Of a DNA stretch of 64,000 nucleotides, positions 52,064-62,341 are shown one piece after another (positions within the stretch are counted from its first letter, which is position 1; each line of letters begins with the position of its first letter). Position numbers and translations under genes: made by a program. The stretch is from Yimella sp. cx-51 (GTDB lineage Bacteria > Actinomycetota > Actinomycetes > Actinomycetales > Dermatophilaceae): assembly GCF_017654605.1 (NCBI RefSeq), contig NZ_CP072113.1, positions 1,860,001-1,924,000 of the forward strand, written 5' to 3'. Under the pieces are notes generated by a model that was not told the DNA's origin, searched no databases, and worked only from the letters and a program-made list of their open reading frames with translations.

Positions 52064-52139
52064 GTGTTCACCTCTGGCTTCAGGTCGCATCCGCCCCGCG
52101 CGCAGGCACGACGAAACGACGGTTGAAATACGTCGTCTC

Positions 52140-52418
52140 TCACCTTATGACACTCAGCAGGAAACTCACACCCAGCATCAGGATCAGGAACGCCAGATCG
52201 AGACGCACCTGCCCCAAGCGAAGTGGCGGAATCACCTTGCGGAGCGCTTTCAGCGGTGGGTCGGTCAATGTGTAGACGGTCTCGGCCACGATGAGCAAGG
52301 GGCCCCGCGGACGCCAGTCACGCGCGAAGACTTGGATCCAGTCGAAGACCAACCGCGCCAGCAGCACGATGAAATACAGATACAACACCGTGGCCGCGAT
52401 GGCCCTGAACTGCTCCAC
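52140..52418 (-). CDS. YggT-family membrane protein
   Basis: A 92-residue protein with two membrane helices separated by a short polar loop (RPRGPLLIVAETVYTLTDPPLKALRKVIPP), the YggT pattern. Its place between sepF and divIVA is conserved in Gram-positive bacteria. A role in division or membrane organisation is inferred from context only. Confidence 0.9.
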   Translation of the reverse strand: MEQFRAIAATVLYLYFIVLLARLVFDWIQVFARDWRPRGPLLIVAETVYTLTDPPLKALRKVIPPLRLGQVRLDLAFLILMLGVSFLLSVIR

Positions 52419-52477
52419 GAAGACACTCTCCAGACGATGGCGGCAGGCCCCCGGACCGGGCCCGCGCCATCATCATT

Positions 52478-52993
52478 TCAGCTCTGGTTGAACAGCCCGC
52501 GCGAAGACTTGCCGTCGGTGCCGGTTGTTGCAACTTCGACACCTGCCGGCGAGAGCAGGAAGACCTTTGCCGTGACTCGCTCGATCGTGCCGTGCAAGCC
52601 GAAGACCAGACCAGCCGCGAAGTCAACCAGCCGCTTGGCGTCGGTGTCGTCCATGTCGGAGAGGTTCATGATCACCGGGATTCCGTCGCGGAAGCTCTCG
52701 CCGATGTCCTTGGCCTCGTTGTACGTACGCGGGTGGATCGCGTTGATCCGGCTCATGTCGCCTGCCTTGGGGTGGCCCGCGACCGCAGCCACGGTGTTCT
52801 TGCGCAACGGTGTGACAGCGGCGGGCTGCGGCTCGAAATCGTGCTCGGTCTCGTGACCGTGATCGGCGTACTCGTCGTAGCCCTCGGAGTAGTCCTGCCC
52901 GTACTCGGAGTACTGGTCGTACTCGTCCTTGTAGCGGTGGTCCTCCTCGGCCAGGCCGAGATATGCCATCGTCTTGCGCAGTGCGCCTGCCAT
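52478..52993 (-). CDS. sepF: Cell division protein SepF
   Basis: SepF tethers FtsZ to the membrane, which matters because actinobacteria lack FtsA. The 171-residue protein has an N-terminal amphipathic membrane-binding helix ([14 protein letters not shown]), an acidic Tyr-rich linker and the SepF core ([22 protein letters not shown]...[26 protein letters not shown]). ATG 52993 has AGGAG seven bases upstream. Confidence 0.96.
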   Translation of the reverse strand: MAGALRKTMAYLGLAEEDHRYKDEYDQYSEYGQDYSEGYDEYADHGHETEHDFEPQPAAVTPLRKNTVAAVAGHPKAGDMSRINAIHPRTYNEAKDIGESFRDGIPVIMNLSDMDDTDAKRLVDFAAGLVFGLHGTIERVTAKVFLLSPAGVEVATTGTDGKSSRGLFNQS

Positions 52994-53116
52994 CTTCAAG
53001 CTCCTAGGTGCGGCGAGCCGCTGTGTCGTCCGGCGGTGTCGCCGCTGACGCTACCGGCGAGGTAACCCAATCCCGTGGATTACCGGCAGCGACACGCGAG
53101 GCGTGTCGCGTGTCGC

Positions 53117-53818
53117 TCAAGCAGTCGGCCGCGCACCGAGCACCGCGGTGCCGATCCGGACGTGCGTGGCACCGTGGCGGATGGCGGTTTCCAGATCGCC
53201 ACTCATGCCGGCCGACATGGAGGTGGCCGACGGATGATCGACGCGCAGGGCCTGCGACAACCCCGCCAGACGCTCGAACGCGTCGTCCGGATCTGCGTCG
53301 CGGGGCGCGACCGCCATCAATCCGCGCAGATTCAAGTGCGGTGAGGCAGTCACGAGCTCGGCCAGCTCCTCGATCTGATCGGGTGCGGCGCCGCCACGTC
53401 CGGCCTGGCTGCCGTCGAGGTCGACCTGCAGCATCACCTCGAGCGTGCGACCGTGACGCTGCGCACCGTTGGCCAACGCCCGCACGATCTTCGCGCGGTC
53501 GATTGACTGCACGACATCGGCATAGGACGCCACGTGCCCGGCCTTGTTCGACTGCAACTGCCCGACGAAATGCGCCGTCACCCGCGCTCGTTCGTCCTCG
53601 GTGAGCTCAGCGATTTTGGCGCCTGCCTCCTGGTCCTTGTTCTCGGCGATGTCGGTGACACCGAGTTCGATCAATCGCCGCAGGTCGTCGACCGGGAAGA
53701 ACTTCGTCACCACCACCAACTGCACGCTCTGCGCGTCACGCTGGGCGGCCTCGGCCGCCCGGGCAATGCGCTCGCGCACCTGCTCCAATCGGGAGCTCAA
53801 CTCTCCTGTGCGCTGCAC
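53117..53818 (-). CDS. YggS-family PLP homeostasis protein
   Basis: The 233-residue protein is a fold-III PLP-binding protein with the Lys in LVVVTKFFPVDDLR, then ENKDQEAGAK, HFVGQLQSNK and the C-terminal SMSAGMSGDLETAIRHGATHVRIGTAVLG. It binds PLP but has no known substrate reaction. GTG 53818 lies 2 bp after the pgeF stop. Confidence 0.93.
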   Translation of the reverse strand: MQRTGELSSRLEQVRERIARAAEAAQRDAQSVQLVVVTKFFPVDDLRRLIELGVTDIAENKDQEAGAKIAELTEDERARVTAHFVGQLQSNKAGHVASYADVVQSIDRAKIVRALANGAQRHGRTLEVMLQVDLDGSQAGRGGAAPDQIEELAELVTASPHLNLRGLMAVAPRDADPDDAFERLAGLSQALRVDHPSATSMSAGMSGDLETAIRHGATHVRIGTAVLGARPTA

Positions 53819-53820
53819 GC

Positions 53821-54549
53821 TCAACCCTTCTTCCGCATGGAGACGATGCCGGCGAACCGGCCTGCGTCGTGGTCGCGACGATGGGAGAACAGGCGCGGTT
53901 GTTCGCGTGTGCATCCCCCGATCCACTCGATGGGCACACCCAGCGAGTCGAGTTGGGCGACCACGCCGGAGGCGACATCGATCGCCGGCGTGCCGGTCCA
54001 GCTCACCGCGTAGGCGGCGGGGTTCGCGGCAGCAGCATCGGCCCTCATCTGCTCGGGCACCTCGTAACAGCGCGCGCAGACCGATGGGCCGACGACCGCG
54101 CGCAGCGAGGTGGACCCGCGGCGGCGCAACTCCTCCACGATCCGTGGCACGACACCGGCGACCATGCCCGGGCGTCCGGCATGCACGGCCGCGACCAGCG
54201 GGCGCTCGGTGTCGTAGAGCAGCACCGGCGTGCAGTCAGCCACCAGCACCACGAGCGCTTCGCCGAACGAGTCGGTGAGCATGCCGTCGGCAGTGGGCGG
54301 GGTGGGCGCGGGCACCACCGCGACATCGGCGCCGTGCACCTGTGCCATGAAATGGAGTCGCCCGGTGGGCACCTCCAGCGCCTGCGCGAGGGCCGCACGG
54401 TTGGCCTGCACGTGGGCGGGGTCGTCGCCGACGTGGGCGCCGAGGTTGAGCGAGGCGTAGCCGTCGCGGCTCACGCCACCTTCGGAATCGGTGAACGCGA
54501 GGTCGACGACCCAGTCGCCGACCTCGCGTTCGTCACGCCACCAGAACAT
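53821..54549 (-). CDS. pgeF: Purine nucleoside phosphorylase/multi-copper family protein (YfiH/PgeF)
   Basis: The 242-residue protein has the DUF152 motifs SLNLGAHVGDD, MAQVHGADV, VADCTPVLLYD, AAVHAGRPGMVAGV and GPSVCARCYEV; the His and Cys residues form the zinc site. Family members act on adenosine and other purine nucleosides; E. coli YfiH (PgeF) corrects muropeptide errors. Its constant position after ftsZ in actinobacteria fits a cell-wall role. Confidence 0.93.
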   Translation of the reverse strand: MFWWRDEREVGDWVVDLAFTDSEGGVSRDGYASLNLGAHVGDDPAHVQANRAALAQALEVPTGRLHFMAQVHGADVAVVPAPTPPTADGMLTDSFGEALVVLVADCTPVLLYDTERPLVAAVHAGRPGMVAGVVPRIVEELRRRGSTSLRAVVGPSVCARCYEVPEQMRADAAAANPAAYAVSWTGTPAIDVASGVVAQLDSLGVPIEWIGGCTREQPRLFSHRRDHDAGRFAGIVSMRKKG

Positions 54550-54567
54550 GGGTGCGCAGTGCTCCGA

Positions 54568-55863
54568 TCACTTCAGGAAGTCAGGCACGTCCAGGTCGTC
54601 GTCGCCGTCATCGAAGGTGACCTCACGCGGCGGACGCGAGGAAGCAGCCTGCTGCACCTGGCCCGGCTGCTGCGGACGACCCTCGCCGCCCTGGTTGCCG
54701 CCGCCGGCCGGAGCCTGCTGGTGACCGCCCTGCTGGTTGCCACCCTGCTGACCTGTCGTTGCGGGTGCTGCCTGCTGCGGACGCTGCCCCTGGCCCTCGT
54801 TGCTACCCGTCTGGGCGGGAGCCTGCTGACGGGGTGCCTGCTGCTGGGCCGGCATCTGCCGCGCGGAGTTGCCCTGCACCTGACCGAGCGCACGGTCGTC
54901 GGTGCGCTTGGTCGGTGCACCACCATCGAAACCGGCGGCGATCACGGTGACACGCACCTCGTCGCCGAGGGCATCGTCGATGACCGCACCGAAGATGATG
55001 TTGGCCTCCGGGTGCGCAGCTTCCTGCACCAGGCGGGCCGCTTCGTTGATCTCGAACAGGCCGAGGTCGCTGCCACCCTGCACCGACAACAGCACGCCCT
55101 GCGCACCGTCGATGCTGGCTTCGAGCAGCGGGCTGGAGATCGCGAGTTCGGCTGCCTGCACCGCGCGGTCTTCGCCTCGGGCCGAACCGATACCCATGAG
55201 GGCCGAACCGGCGCCCTGCATGACCGACTTCACGTCGGCGAAGTCGAGGTTGATCAGACCCGGGGTGGTGATGAGGTCGGTGATGCCCTGCACACCGGAC
55301 AGCAGCACCTGGTCGGCGCTACGGAAGGCGTCGAGCATCGAGACGTTGCGGTCGCTGATCGACAGCAGACGGTCGTTCGGGATGACGATGAGGGTGTCGA
55401 CCTCTTCGCGCAGCGCGTTGATGCCGAGGTCGGCCTGACCGGCACGGCGGCGACCTTCGAAGGTGAACGGACGGGTGACGACACCGATGGTCAGTGCACC
55501 CAGGCTCTTGGCGATCTTGGCCACGACGGGAGCGCCACCGGTGCCGGTGCCGCCGCCTTCGCCGGCAGTCACGAAGACCATGTCAGCGCCCTTGAGCACC
55601 TCCTCGATCTCCTCGAGGTGGTCTTCGGCCGCCTTCTTGCCGACCTCGGGATCGGCGCCGGCGCCGAGACCCCGGGTGAGCTCGCGACCGACCTCGAGCT
55701 TGACGTCAGCGTCACACATGAGCAGCGCCTGTGCGTCGGTGTTGATGGCGATGAACTCAACGCCCTTGAGCCCCTGCTCGATCATCCGGTTGACGGCGTT
55801 GACGCCGCCCCCGCCGATACCGACGACCTTGATCACTGCGAGGTAGTTCTGCGGAGATGCCAC
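54568..55863 (-). CDS. ftsZ: Cell division protein FtsZ
   Basis: The tubulin-like GTPase that forms the Z ring. The 431-residue protein has the GTP-binding [13 protein letters not shown], the T7 loop [11 protein letters not shown], a Gly/Gln/Pro-rich linker of about 100 residues and the C-terminal peptide DLDVPDFLK that binds SepF. GTG 55863 has AAGGAAAGG upstream. It follows murC directly, with no ftsQ between. Confidence 0.98.
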   Translation of the reverse strand: MASPQNYLAVIKVVGIGGGGVNAVNRMIEQGLKGVEFIAINTDAQALLMCDADVKLEVGRELTRGLGAGADPEVGKKAAEDHLEEIEEVLKGADMVFVTAGEGGGTGTGGAPVVAKIAKSLGALTIGVVTRPFTFEGRRRAGQADLGINALREEVDTLIVIPNDRLLSISDRNVSMLDAFRSADQVLLSGVQGITDLITTPGLINLDFADVKSVMQGAGSALMGIGSARGEDRAVQAAELAISSPLLEASIDGAQGVLLSVQGGSDLGLFEINEAARLVQEAAHPEANIIFGAVIDDALGDEVRVTVIAAGFDGGAPTKRTDDRALGQVQGNSARQMPAQQQAPRQQAPAQTGSNEGQGQRPQQAAPATTGQQGGNQQGGHQQAPAGGGNQGGEGRPQQPGQVQQAASSRPPREVTFDDGDDDLDVPDFLK

Positions 55864-55932
55864 GAATGTTGGCCTTTCCTTCTTCGATGTCTGAGGTCGT
55901 TGCTTGCCAGGTGCTGGTCGCCGCCCGACGCC

Positions 55933-55938
55933 ACGGTA
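55933..55938 (-). promoter_or_regulatory. -10 element TACCGT of ftsZ
   Basis: TACCGT in the 116-bp murC-ftsZ gap would start transcription near 55926; a second candidate, TAGCAT, lies at 55948-55953. ftsZ therefore probably has its own promoter. Confidence 0.4.
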
Positions 55939-55979
55939 CTTCGCCGCATGCTACGCGTTCGTTCGGCCCTTCGCGACTG

Positions 55980-57428
55980 TCAATCTTGAGTTGAAGTTGA
56001 TGCCTCGAGGCGTTGCAGGATCTGCGGTCCGAGGTGGGTCACGTCACCGGCGCCGACGGTGACCACCAGGTCACCGGGACGGGCGGTCGCCAGGACGAGG
56101 TCGACGGTCTCCTCCGCGGAGTGCGTCCGTGTGCACGGCCTGGTCATCGCTGCAGCGATGAGATCGCTGCTGACCCCTGGCATCGGGGCCTCGCGCGCGC
56201 CGTAGATGTCCATGACGATGGCGACGTCGACACCGTCCAGAGCCGCCGCCATACCCACCGCCTGGTCACGCGTCCGGCTGTAGAGATGCGGCTGGAAGAC
56301 CACGATGAGTCGACCTTCGCCGCGCAGGTGTCGGCCGGTGCGCACCATGGCCTCGAGCTTGCCCCGGTTATGGGCGTAGTCGTCAACCACCCGGATGCCC
56401 CCGACCTCACCCCTGAGTTCAGCTCGACGGCTGGTGCCGTGGAAGGCGGCCACTGACGCCACGGCGTCCGGCATCGACACACCGAGCCCGTACACCAGCG
56501 CGGTCACCACGCCGGCAGCGTTCTCGAGGTTGTGCACACCTGGAACGTTGACTTGAAGGTTATGGTGCTCGCCGTCAAGATCCCGCAGCACACAGCGTCC
56601 CGACCAGCCGTGCTCGGTGAGTTTGCTGATGCGGATGTCGGCCTGCTCGTGGGTGCCATAGGTCAGGACGCGGCGCCCTTGATCGGCCGCCCAGTTTCCC
56701 AGTGCTGCACTGCCCGGGTCGTCAGCGCAGCACACCAACAGTCCGTCGGGGTCGACCGTCAGCGCGAACTCCCGATAGGCAGCGACGAGGTGCTCGGTCG
56801 AGCCGTAGAAGTCGAGGTGGTCGTCCTTCACGCTGGTGACGATTGCAACCTGCGGGTGATAGACGACGAACGATCCATCGCTCTCGTCGGCCTCGACGAC
56901 GAAGTCGTCCCCCGCCCCCACGGCGGAGTTGCTGCCGACACCGACGATCTCGGCACCGATCGCGAACGACGGGTCGCGCTCGAGTGCACGCAGTGCTGCG
57001 GTCGCCATACCGGAGGTGGTGGTCTTGCCATTGGCGCCGGCCACCGCGAGACCGCGACGGCCGCTCAGCACCATCGCCAGACCTTGCGCCCGGTGCAAGA
57101 CCGGCAGGCCGCGTTCGCGCACACGGAGCAGCTCGGGGTTGTCCTCCTTGATGGCCGTCGAGATGACCACGAGGGTGCCGTCGGGCAGCGCGTCCGCCGT
57201 CTGCTCGGAGTAACCGACCGTGATGGCGATGCCGTCCTGCGCGAGCTTGGCCAGCACCGGCACCTCGACATTGTCGGAGCCGCTCACCTGAAGGCCACGG
57301 GCTCGCATGAGTCGGGCGATACCCGACATCCCGGATCCGCCGACGGCGATGAAGTGCACCCGCTCGACCTCGTCGAGACCCGGAAGCGCTGCAGAGAAGT
57401 CGAACCGCTCGTTGACGCCGTTGCTCAC
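55980..57428 (-). CDS. murC: UDP-N-acetylmuramate--L-alanine ligase, variant signatures
   Basis: MurC adds the first amino acid of the peptidoglycan stem peptide. The 482-residue protein keeps AVGGSGMSGIA, the ATP-binding Lys (K135), EADESD, DHLDFYG, GVHNLENAAG, GTSRRAELRG and VFQPHLYSRT. Two signatures differ from the family: the P-loop reads GANGKTT rather than GTHGKTT, and the region after D350 reads DDYAHNRGKLEA rather than DDYxHHPTE. Known essential residues listed for E. coli MurC appear kept. Overlaps murG by 4 bp. Confidence 0.93.
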   Translation of the reverse strand: MSNGVNERFDFSAALPGLDEVERVHFIAVGGSGMSGIARLMRARGLQVSGSDNVEVPVLAKLAQDGIAITVGYSEQTADALPDGTLVVISTAIKEDNPELLRVRERGLPVLHRAQGLAMVLSGRRGLAVAGANGKTTTSGMATAALRALERDPSFAIGAEIVGVGSNSAVGAGDDFVVEADESDGSFVVYHPQVAIVTSVKDDHLDFYGSTEHLVAAYREFALTVDPDGLLVCCADDPGSAALGNWAADQGRRVLTYGTHEQADIRISKLTEHGWSGRCVLRDLDGEHHNLQVNVPGVHNLENAAGVVTALVYGLGVSMPDAVASVAAFHGTSRRAELRGEVGGIRVVDDYAHNRGKLEAMVRTGRHLRGEGRLIVVFQPHLYSRTRDQAVGMAAALDGVDVAIVMDIYGAREAPMPGVSSDLIAAAMTRPCTRTHSAEETVDLVLATARPGDLVVTVGAGDVTHLGPQILQRLEASTSTQD

Positions 57429-58516
57429 TGGTGCTCCTGCACAGCCCGCTCAGCGAGGTCGACCAGCGCACCGGCCGCCGCTGCGTGCTGCTGCGCACGC
57501 ATGCCCGCCGACATCGCGGCCAGGCGATCGGGATCGGTGATCAGCGGAATCAGCTGGTCGCGCACCCATGCCGTCGTGTAGTCGTCGTTGTCGACCAGGA
57601 GCGCGCCGCCAGCCGCGACGGTGTCGGCTGCATTGAGCTTCTGTTCGCCGTTGCCGATCGGCAGGGGCACGTAGACCGCGGGCAGCCCGACCGCGCTGGT
57701 CTCGCAGACCATGCCTGCACCGGACCGGGTGACGACGAGGTCGGCAGCCGCGTAACAGAGGTCCATCCGATCGGCGTACTCCAGCACAACATAAGGAACA
57801 CGCGAGGCGGACGATGCATCGAAGGCCTTGCCGCGGCCGGTCACGTGCAGCACCTGCACCCCCGCGTCGGCCAGTGCGTCCCGAGCCCCCCACGTGGCCT
57901 CGTTGAGCGACAGCGCGCCGAGCGATCCTCCGGTGACGAGCAGGGTCGGCCGGTCGGGGTCGAGACCGAAGTGTTCGCGCGCCGAAGCGCGGCCGCTTAC
58001 CCGGTCGAGGGTGGTGATCTCGGTGCGCAGCGGCAACCCGATCACCTGGGAGTGGGGCAAGGAGGTGCTGGAGAAGGTGGTGGCGACATAAGGAGTCATC
58101 CGGGCACCGAGCCGGTTGGCCAGGCCAGGGCGGGCATTCTGCTCGTGGATGACGAACGGGGTGCCGCGCCCGCGGGCCGCGAGGTAGGCCGGGGTGCTGA
58201 CGTGACCGCCGAAGCCGATCACGACCTGGGCGTCGTTGCTGTCGAGCAGTTCGCGGGTGCGCGCCACCGCCCTGCGGAAACTGCCGGGGAAACGGATCGC
58301 GGCGCCACCCGGTCGGCGCGGGAAGGCCACCTTCGGAATCACCGTGAGGTCGTAGCCGCGAGCGGGCACGAGGTCTTCCTCGAGACCGCCGGCGCTACCG
58401 AGCACATCGATTCGGATGTTCGGGTAGCGCTCTCGGAGAGCGTCGGCCGTGGCCAACAGGGGCGACACATGGCCGGCGGTTCCCCCGCCGGCCAGGACCA
58501 CACGTTCGATTGTCAT
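57425..58516 (-). CDS. murG: UDP-GlcNAc--undecaprenyl-pyrophosphoryl-MurNAc-pentapeptide transferase
   Basis: MurG makes lipid II from lipid I on the inner face of the membrane. The 363-residue protein shows the GGGTAGHVSPLLA loop, GFGGHVSTPAYLAA, HEQNARPGLANR, VTGGSLGALSLNE and the UDP-binding RSGAGMVCETSAVGLPAVYVPLP. It starts 4 bp after ftsW. Confidence 0.97.
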   Translation of the reverse strand: MTIERVVLAGGGTAGHVSPLLATADALRERYPNIRIDVLGSAGGLEEDLVPARGYDLTVIPKVAFPRRPGGAAIRFPGSFRRAVARTRELLDSNDAQVVIGFGGHVSTPAYLAARGRGTPFVIHEQNARPGLANRLGARMTPYVATTFSSTSLPHSQVIGLPLRTEITTLDRVSGRASAREHFGLDPDRPTLLVTGGSLGALSLNEATWGARDALADAGVQVLHVTGRGKAFDASSASRVPYVVLEYADRMDLCYAAADLVVTRSGAGMVCETSAVGLPAVYVPLPIGNGEQKLNAADTVAAGGALLVDNDDYTTAWVRDQLIPLITDPDRLAAMSAGMRAQQHAAAAGALVDLAERAVQEHQ

Positions 58517-58520
58517 GGCT

Positions 58521-59756
58521 TCATTTTCCGCCCCGCCCGGTCGGCAGGATCGCCCGGGTGCGCCGCACCAGCTTCGGACGCTGTGCCAGAGCCGCCTTGC
58601 ACTCCGGCTCGTTGCGGGCGAAGGACATCAGCATGCCGAGCGCGATGAGGCTCGACACCAGCTGTGACCCGCCCTGGGAAACCAGCGGCAGGGGCACTCC
58701 GATGATCGGCAGGAGCCCGAGAACGGAGCAGATGTTGACGATCGCCTGCACCATGATCCAGGTCATGACGCCGGCGGTGGCGAGCCGGACGAAGAAGTCC
58801 TTGCTCGTCGCGATGAGCCGGTAACACGCGTAGGCGATGACGGCGTACAGGCCGACCACCGTGATGGTGCCGGGCAGGCCGAGCTCCTCGCCGAGGATCG
58901 CGAAGATGAAGTCGTTGTGCGCCTCCGGCACCCAACCCCACTTCTCGCGGCTGGCGCCCAGGCCCACGCCCCACCAGCCGCCGTCGGCGAGCGCGTACTC
59001 CCCGTGCACCCTCTGCCAGCAGCCGTCGGCCTGCGAACTGCTGCAACCGGCGATCCAGGTGGAGATGCGACCCATGCGGTTCCCGGAAGTGGTGACCAGC
59101 GCCAGCACCGCGACGGCAGCCACGGCGGCCGCGATGGCGAAGATGCGCAACCGGATGCCGGCCACGAACAGGATGACCCCGAGGATCGAGACCAGCACGA
59201 GCGTCGTACCCAGGTCGTGGCCCGCCATCACCAGCCCGATGAGCAGCAGAGCCGCCGGAATCACCGGGATGACGACGTGCTTGAACTCCATGAGCCGCTT
59301 GCGCTTCATCGTGAAGACCGACGCTGCGAGCAGCACGAGGGCGAGCTTGCCCAGCTCGGAGGGCTGGGCGGTGAATCCGCCGACACGAATCCAGTTGGTG
59401 TTGCCGTTGACGGTGACCCCGAGCCCGGTGAAGACCAGCATCTGCAGCCCCAGCGCGACCAGGAACAACGGCGCTCCGAGCGCCTTCCAGATCCGCAGCG
59501 GGGTGCGGGCCGCCAGCACTGCCAGCACGACTCCGATCGTGGCGAAGATGGCTTGGTTCTTGAAAACCGTGAACGACGAGCCGCTGGCAACGTAGGACGT
59601 GACAGCGGACGCCGACAACACCATCACCAGGCCCAGTGCGGTGAGCATGGCGGTCGCCCCGAGCAGGAGGTAGTACGGAGCCGTCGGCGACTCCATCCGC
59701 CGCCATGTTGCGCGAAGGTCGAATCGCCCTGAGTGAGCGGGCAGTTCGGTGGTCAC
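58521..59756 (-). CDS. ftsW: Lipid II polymerase FtsW (SEDS family)
   Basis: FtsW polymerises glycan strands in the divisome with its partner FtsI. The 411-residue protein has ten membrane segments; signatures are TNWIRVGGFTAQPSELGKLA, GHDLGTTLV (with the catalytic-region Asp), LGASREKWGWVPEAHNDFIFAILGEELG and PLPLVSQGGSQL. GTG 59756 begins 3 bp after the murD stop. A longer reading frame in another phase over the same DNA is a shadow. Confidence 0.97.
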   Translation of the reverse strand: MTTELPAHSGRFDLRATWRRMESPTAPYYLLLGATAMLTALGLVMVLSASAVTSYVASGSSFTVFKNQAIFATIGVVLAVLAARTPLRIWKALGAPLFLVALGLQMLVFTGLGVTVNGNTNWIRVGGFTAQPSELGKLALVLLAASVFTMKRKRLMEFKHVVIPVIPAALLLIGLVMAGHDLGTTLVLVSILGVILFVAGIRLRIFAIAAAVAAVAVLALVTTSGNRMGRISTWIAGCSSSQADGCWQRVHGEYALADGGWWGVGLGASREKWGWVPEAHNDFIFAILGEELGLPGTITVVGLYAVIAYACYRLIATSKDFFVRLATAGVMTWIMVQAIVNICSVLGLLPIIGVPLPLVSQGGSQLVSSLIALGMLMSFARNEPECKAALAQRPKLVRRTRAILPTGRGGK

Positions 59757-59759
59757 TGC

Positions 59760-61265
59760 TCAGACTTTCTCGGCCCAGGCGCGGGCCGCACCGGCGAAGG
59801 AGTCGCCCCGGGCTCCGTACGAGGGCCACATGTCCAGGGACGCGGCCGCCGGGGCGAGCAGCACCACGTCGCCGCCCTGGGCGAGGTCGACTGCACGCTG
59901 CACCACTTCGTTCATGACTTCAGTGTCGGTGCGGTCAATGACAACCACCGGCACCTGCGGCGCGTGTCGTGCAATTGCCTGCGCGAACTGCTCACGGTCG
60001 GCGCCGATGAGCACTGCCGCACGCAATCGCGCAGCGTTCGCAGCGACGAGTTCGTCGATGTCGGCGCCCTTGAGCTGGCCACCGGCCACCCACACGATGT
60101 GCTCGAATGACTGCATCGCGGCCTGTGCTGCCGGCGGGTTGGTCGCCTTGGAGTCGTCCACGAAGCGGATGCCGCTGTGGGTCAGTACATTCGCGAGCCG
60201 GTGCGGCTGCGGCTGGTAGGCACGCAGGCCATCACGCACCGCCAGCGGTCGGACCTCGAATGCCCGGGCCAGTGCAGCAGCGGCGAGGGCATCCGAGACG
60301 TAGTGCGGCGCTGGCGGATTGCCGTCGCGTCCGAGGTCGGCCAACTGACACAGCTCCGCGGCCTGACGTGTCCGTTCGGGCACGAAGGCCCGGTCGGCCA
60401 GCACGTCGTCGACCAGCCCCAGCATCGAGGGATGTGGGAGTCCGAGCGTGAACCCGACCGCTCTGCAGCCTTCGACGACATCGGCCTCTTGCACGAGCGC
60501 CTCGGTGGTGGGGTCGTCGACGTTGTAGATGCAGGCGACCTGGGTGCGCTCGTAGACCCGCCCCTTCATGCGGCGGTACTCCTCGAAGGACCCGTGCCAG
60601 TCGAGGTGGTCGGGGGCGACGTTGAGGCAGCAGGAGGCGTAGGGCGAGATACTGCGCGACCAGTGCAGTTGGAAGGTGGAGAGTTCGACAGCGATCACGT
60701 CGTAGGGCTCAGGGTGCAGCACCGCCTCCAGGATCGGAAGCCCGACATTGCCGGCAGCGGTGGCTCGCAGGCCCGCCGAGCGCAGGATCTGCTCGAGCAT
60801 CGTCACCGCGGTGGTCTTGCCGTTGGTGCCGGTGATTGTCAGCCACGGCGCCGCGCCCTCCCGCGGACGCATCCGCCACGCGAGTTCGACCTCACCCCAG
60901 ACCGGCACCCTGGCCTGCGCCACGGCGACCATGAACGGGTGGGTGGGACGTACGCCCGGTGAGGTGACGACCAGATCGGTGCCCTCGGGCACCGACCGCT
61001 GGTGCTCGTCTCCGTAGCGCACCTGCGCTCCCAGGATGTCGAGGATGTGGGCGCGTTCCTGAACCGCCGTCGACTGGTCGGTCGACAACACGGTGACCTG
61101 CGCACCGCGCTCGAGCAGGGCGTCCGCGGCGGCGAAACCGCTCACGCCCAGGCCCATCACGACGATCTGCAGACCCGCCCAGTCGGCGTCGCGATGGGTG
61201 AGGTCGCGGGCACCGCCGAGTGGTTCGTAGGACGGGTCGACCGGCCAGCCGGCGCCGTCGGTCAT
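59760..61265 (-). CDS. murD: UDP-N-acetylmuramoylalanine--D-glutamate ligase
   Basis: MurD adds D-Glu to UDP-MurNAc-L-Ala. The 501-residue protein has the N-terminal Rossmann-like fold ([20 protein letters not shown]), the P-loop [23 protein letters not shown], and the C-terminal [12 protein letters not shown]. The ATG overlaps the mraY stop (ATGA). Confidence 0.96.
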   Translation of the reverse strand: MTDGAGWPVDPSYEPLGGARDLTHRDADWAGLQIVVMGLGVSGFAAADALLERGAQVTVLSTDQSTAVQERAHILDILGAQVRYGDEHQRSVPEGTDLVVTSPGVRPTHPFMVAVAQARVPVWGEVELAWRMRPREGAAPWLTITGTNGKTTAVTMLEQILRSAGLRATAAGNVGLPILEAVLHPEPYDVIAVELSTFQLHWSRSISPYASCCLNVAPDHLDWHGSFEEYRRMKGRVYERTQVACIYNVDDPTTEALVQEADVVEGCRAVGFTLGLPHPSMLGLVDDVLADRAFVPERTRQAAELCQLADLGRDGNPPAPHYVSDALAAAALARAFEVRPLAVRDGLRAYQPQPHRLANVLTHSGIRFVDDSKATNPPAAQAAMQSFEHIVWVAGGQLKGADIDELVAANAARLRAAVLIGADREQFAQAIARHAPQVPVVVIDRTDTEVMNEVVQRAVDLAQGGDVVLLAPAAASLDMWPSYGARGDSFAGAARAWAEKV

Positions 61266-62341
61266 GCCCCGACGACCCATTCGGCGTAGAAGAGCCCGAG
61301 GCCGAGAGCCACGCAGAGGCCGGCGATGATCCAGAACCGGATCACCACGGTCACTTCGTTCCAGCCGACCATCTCGAAGTGGTGATGCAGTGGCGCCATC
61401 CGGAACACCCGTTTGCCGCGCGACTTGAACGAGCCCACCTGGATGATCACCGAGAGCGTCTCCAGCACGAAGAGGCCGGCGAGGATGACCACGAGCAGTT
61501 CGGTGCGGGTCATGATCGCCAGGCCCGCCAGCGCGCCGCCGAGCGCGAGCGAACCGGTGTCGCCCATGAAGATCTTCGCCGGGGTGGCGTTCCACCACAG
61601 GAATCCGAAGCTGACACCCATGACGCACGCCGCGACCAGGGCGAGATCGTGGGGGTCACGGACGTCGTAACACTTGTTGCTGCCGATGGTTTCGCAGTTC
61701 TGGTTGAACTGCCAGATGCCGATCAGCAGGTAGGCGCCGAAGACCATCACGCTGGCACCGGTGAGCAGACCGTCCAGACCGTCGGTGAGGTTGGTGCCGT
61801 TGGAGGTGCCGGCGATGATGAGGTTGGCCCACAGCACGAACAGCACCATGCCCAGCGCAGTGCCAGCGAACGCGAGGTTGAACCACGTGTCACGCACGAA
61901 CGAGATGCGATAGCTGGCCGGTGTGCGGCCACCGCTGTCGGGGAAGTTCACCGCCATCACCGCGAAGCTGATGCCGACGAAGGACTGACCGATCAGCTTC
62001 TGCCACGACCGCAGACCCAGTGATCGCTGGTGGCTGATCTTGATCCAGTCATCGGCGAAACCGACAGCACCCAGACCGACGATGAGGTACATCACGAGCA
62101 GTCCGGACGCGCTGGGCTGCGTCCACAACACCAGGTGCGCCAAGAAGTAACCCAGGACGCTTCCGGCGATGATCACCGCGCCACCCATCGTCGGGGTGCC
62201 TCGCTTGGTGTGGTGGGTGGTGGGTCCGTCGTCGCGAATGAACTGGCCGTAGCCGCGGCGCACCAGGAACTTGATGAAGGCGGGAGTGCCCACGAGTCCG
62301 GTGGTGAGCGCGATCAACGCGCCGATCAATATGGCCTTCAC
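61262..62341 (-). CDS. mraY: Phospho-N-acetylmuramoyl-pentapeptide transferase
   Basis: MraY makes lipid I. The 359-residue membrane protein has [18 protein letters not shown] (catalytic Asp pair), NLTDGLDGL and [14 protein letters not shown], plus the MAPLHHHFE loop. Overlaps murF by 4 bp. Confidence 0.97.
   Translation of the reverse strand: MKAILIGALIALTTGLVGTPAFIKFLVRRGYGQFIRDDGPTTHHTKRGTPTMGGAVIIAGSVLGYFLAHLVLWTQPSASGLLVMYLIVGLGAVGFADDWIKISHQRSLGLRSWQKLIGQSFVGISFAVMAVNFPDSGGRTPASYRISFVRDTWFNLAFAGTALGMVLFVLWANLIIAGTSNGTNLTDGLDGLLTGASVMVFGAYLLIGIWQFNQNCETIGSNKCYDVRDPHDLALVAACVMGVSFGFLWWNATPAKIFMGDTGSLALGGALAGLAIMTRTELLVVILAGLFVLETLSVIIQVGSFKSRGKRVFRMAPLHHHFEMVGWNEVTVVIRFWIIAGLCVALGLGLFYAEWVVGA

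Noticed and set aside
58513-59829. A 438-codon reading frame, longer than ftsW, on the same strand
   Set aside because: It reads as Arg/Gly/Ala-rich sequence with no domain, in the phase next to the fully recognisable FtsW; a G+C-rich shadow.
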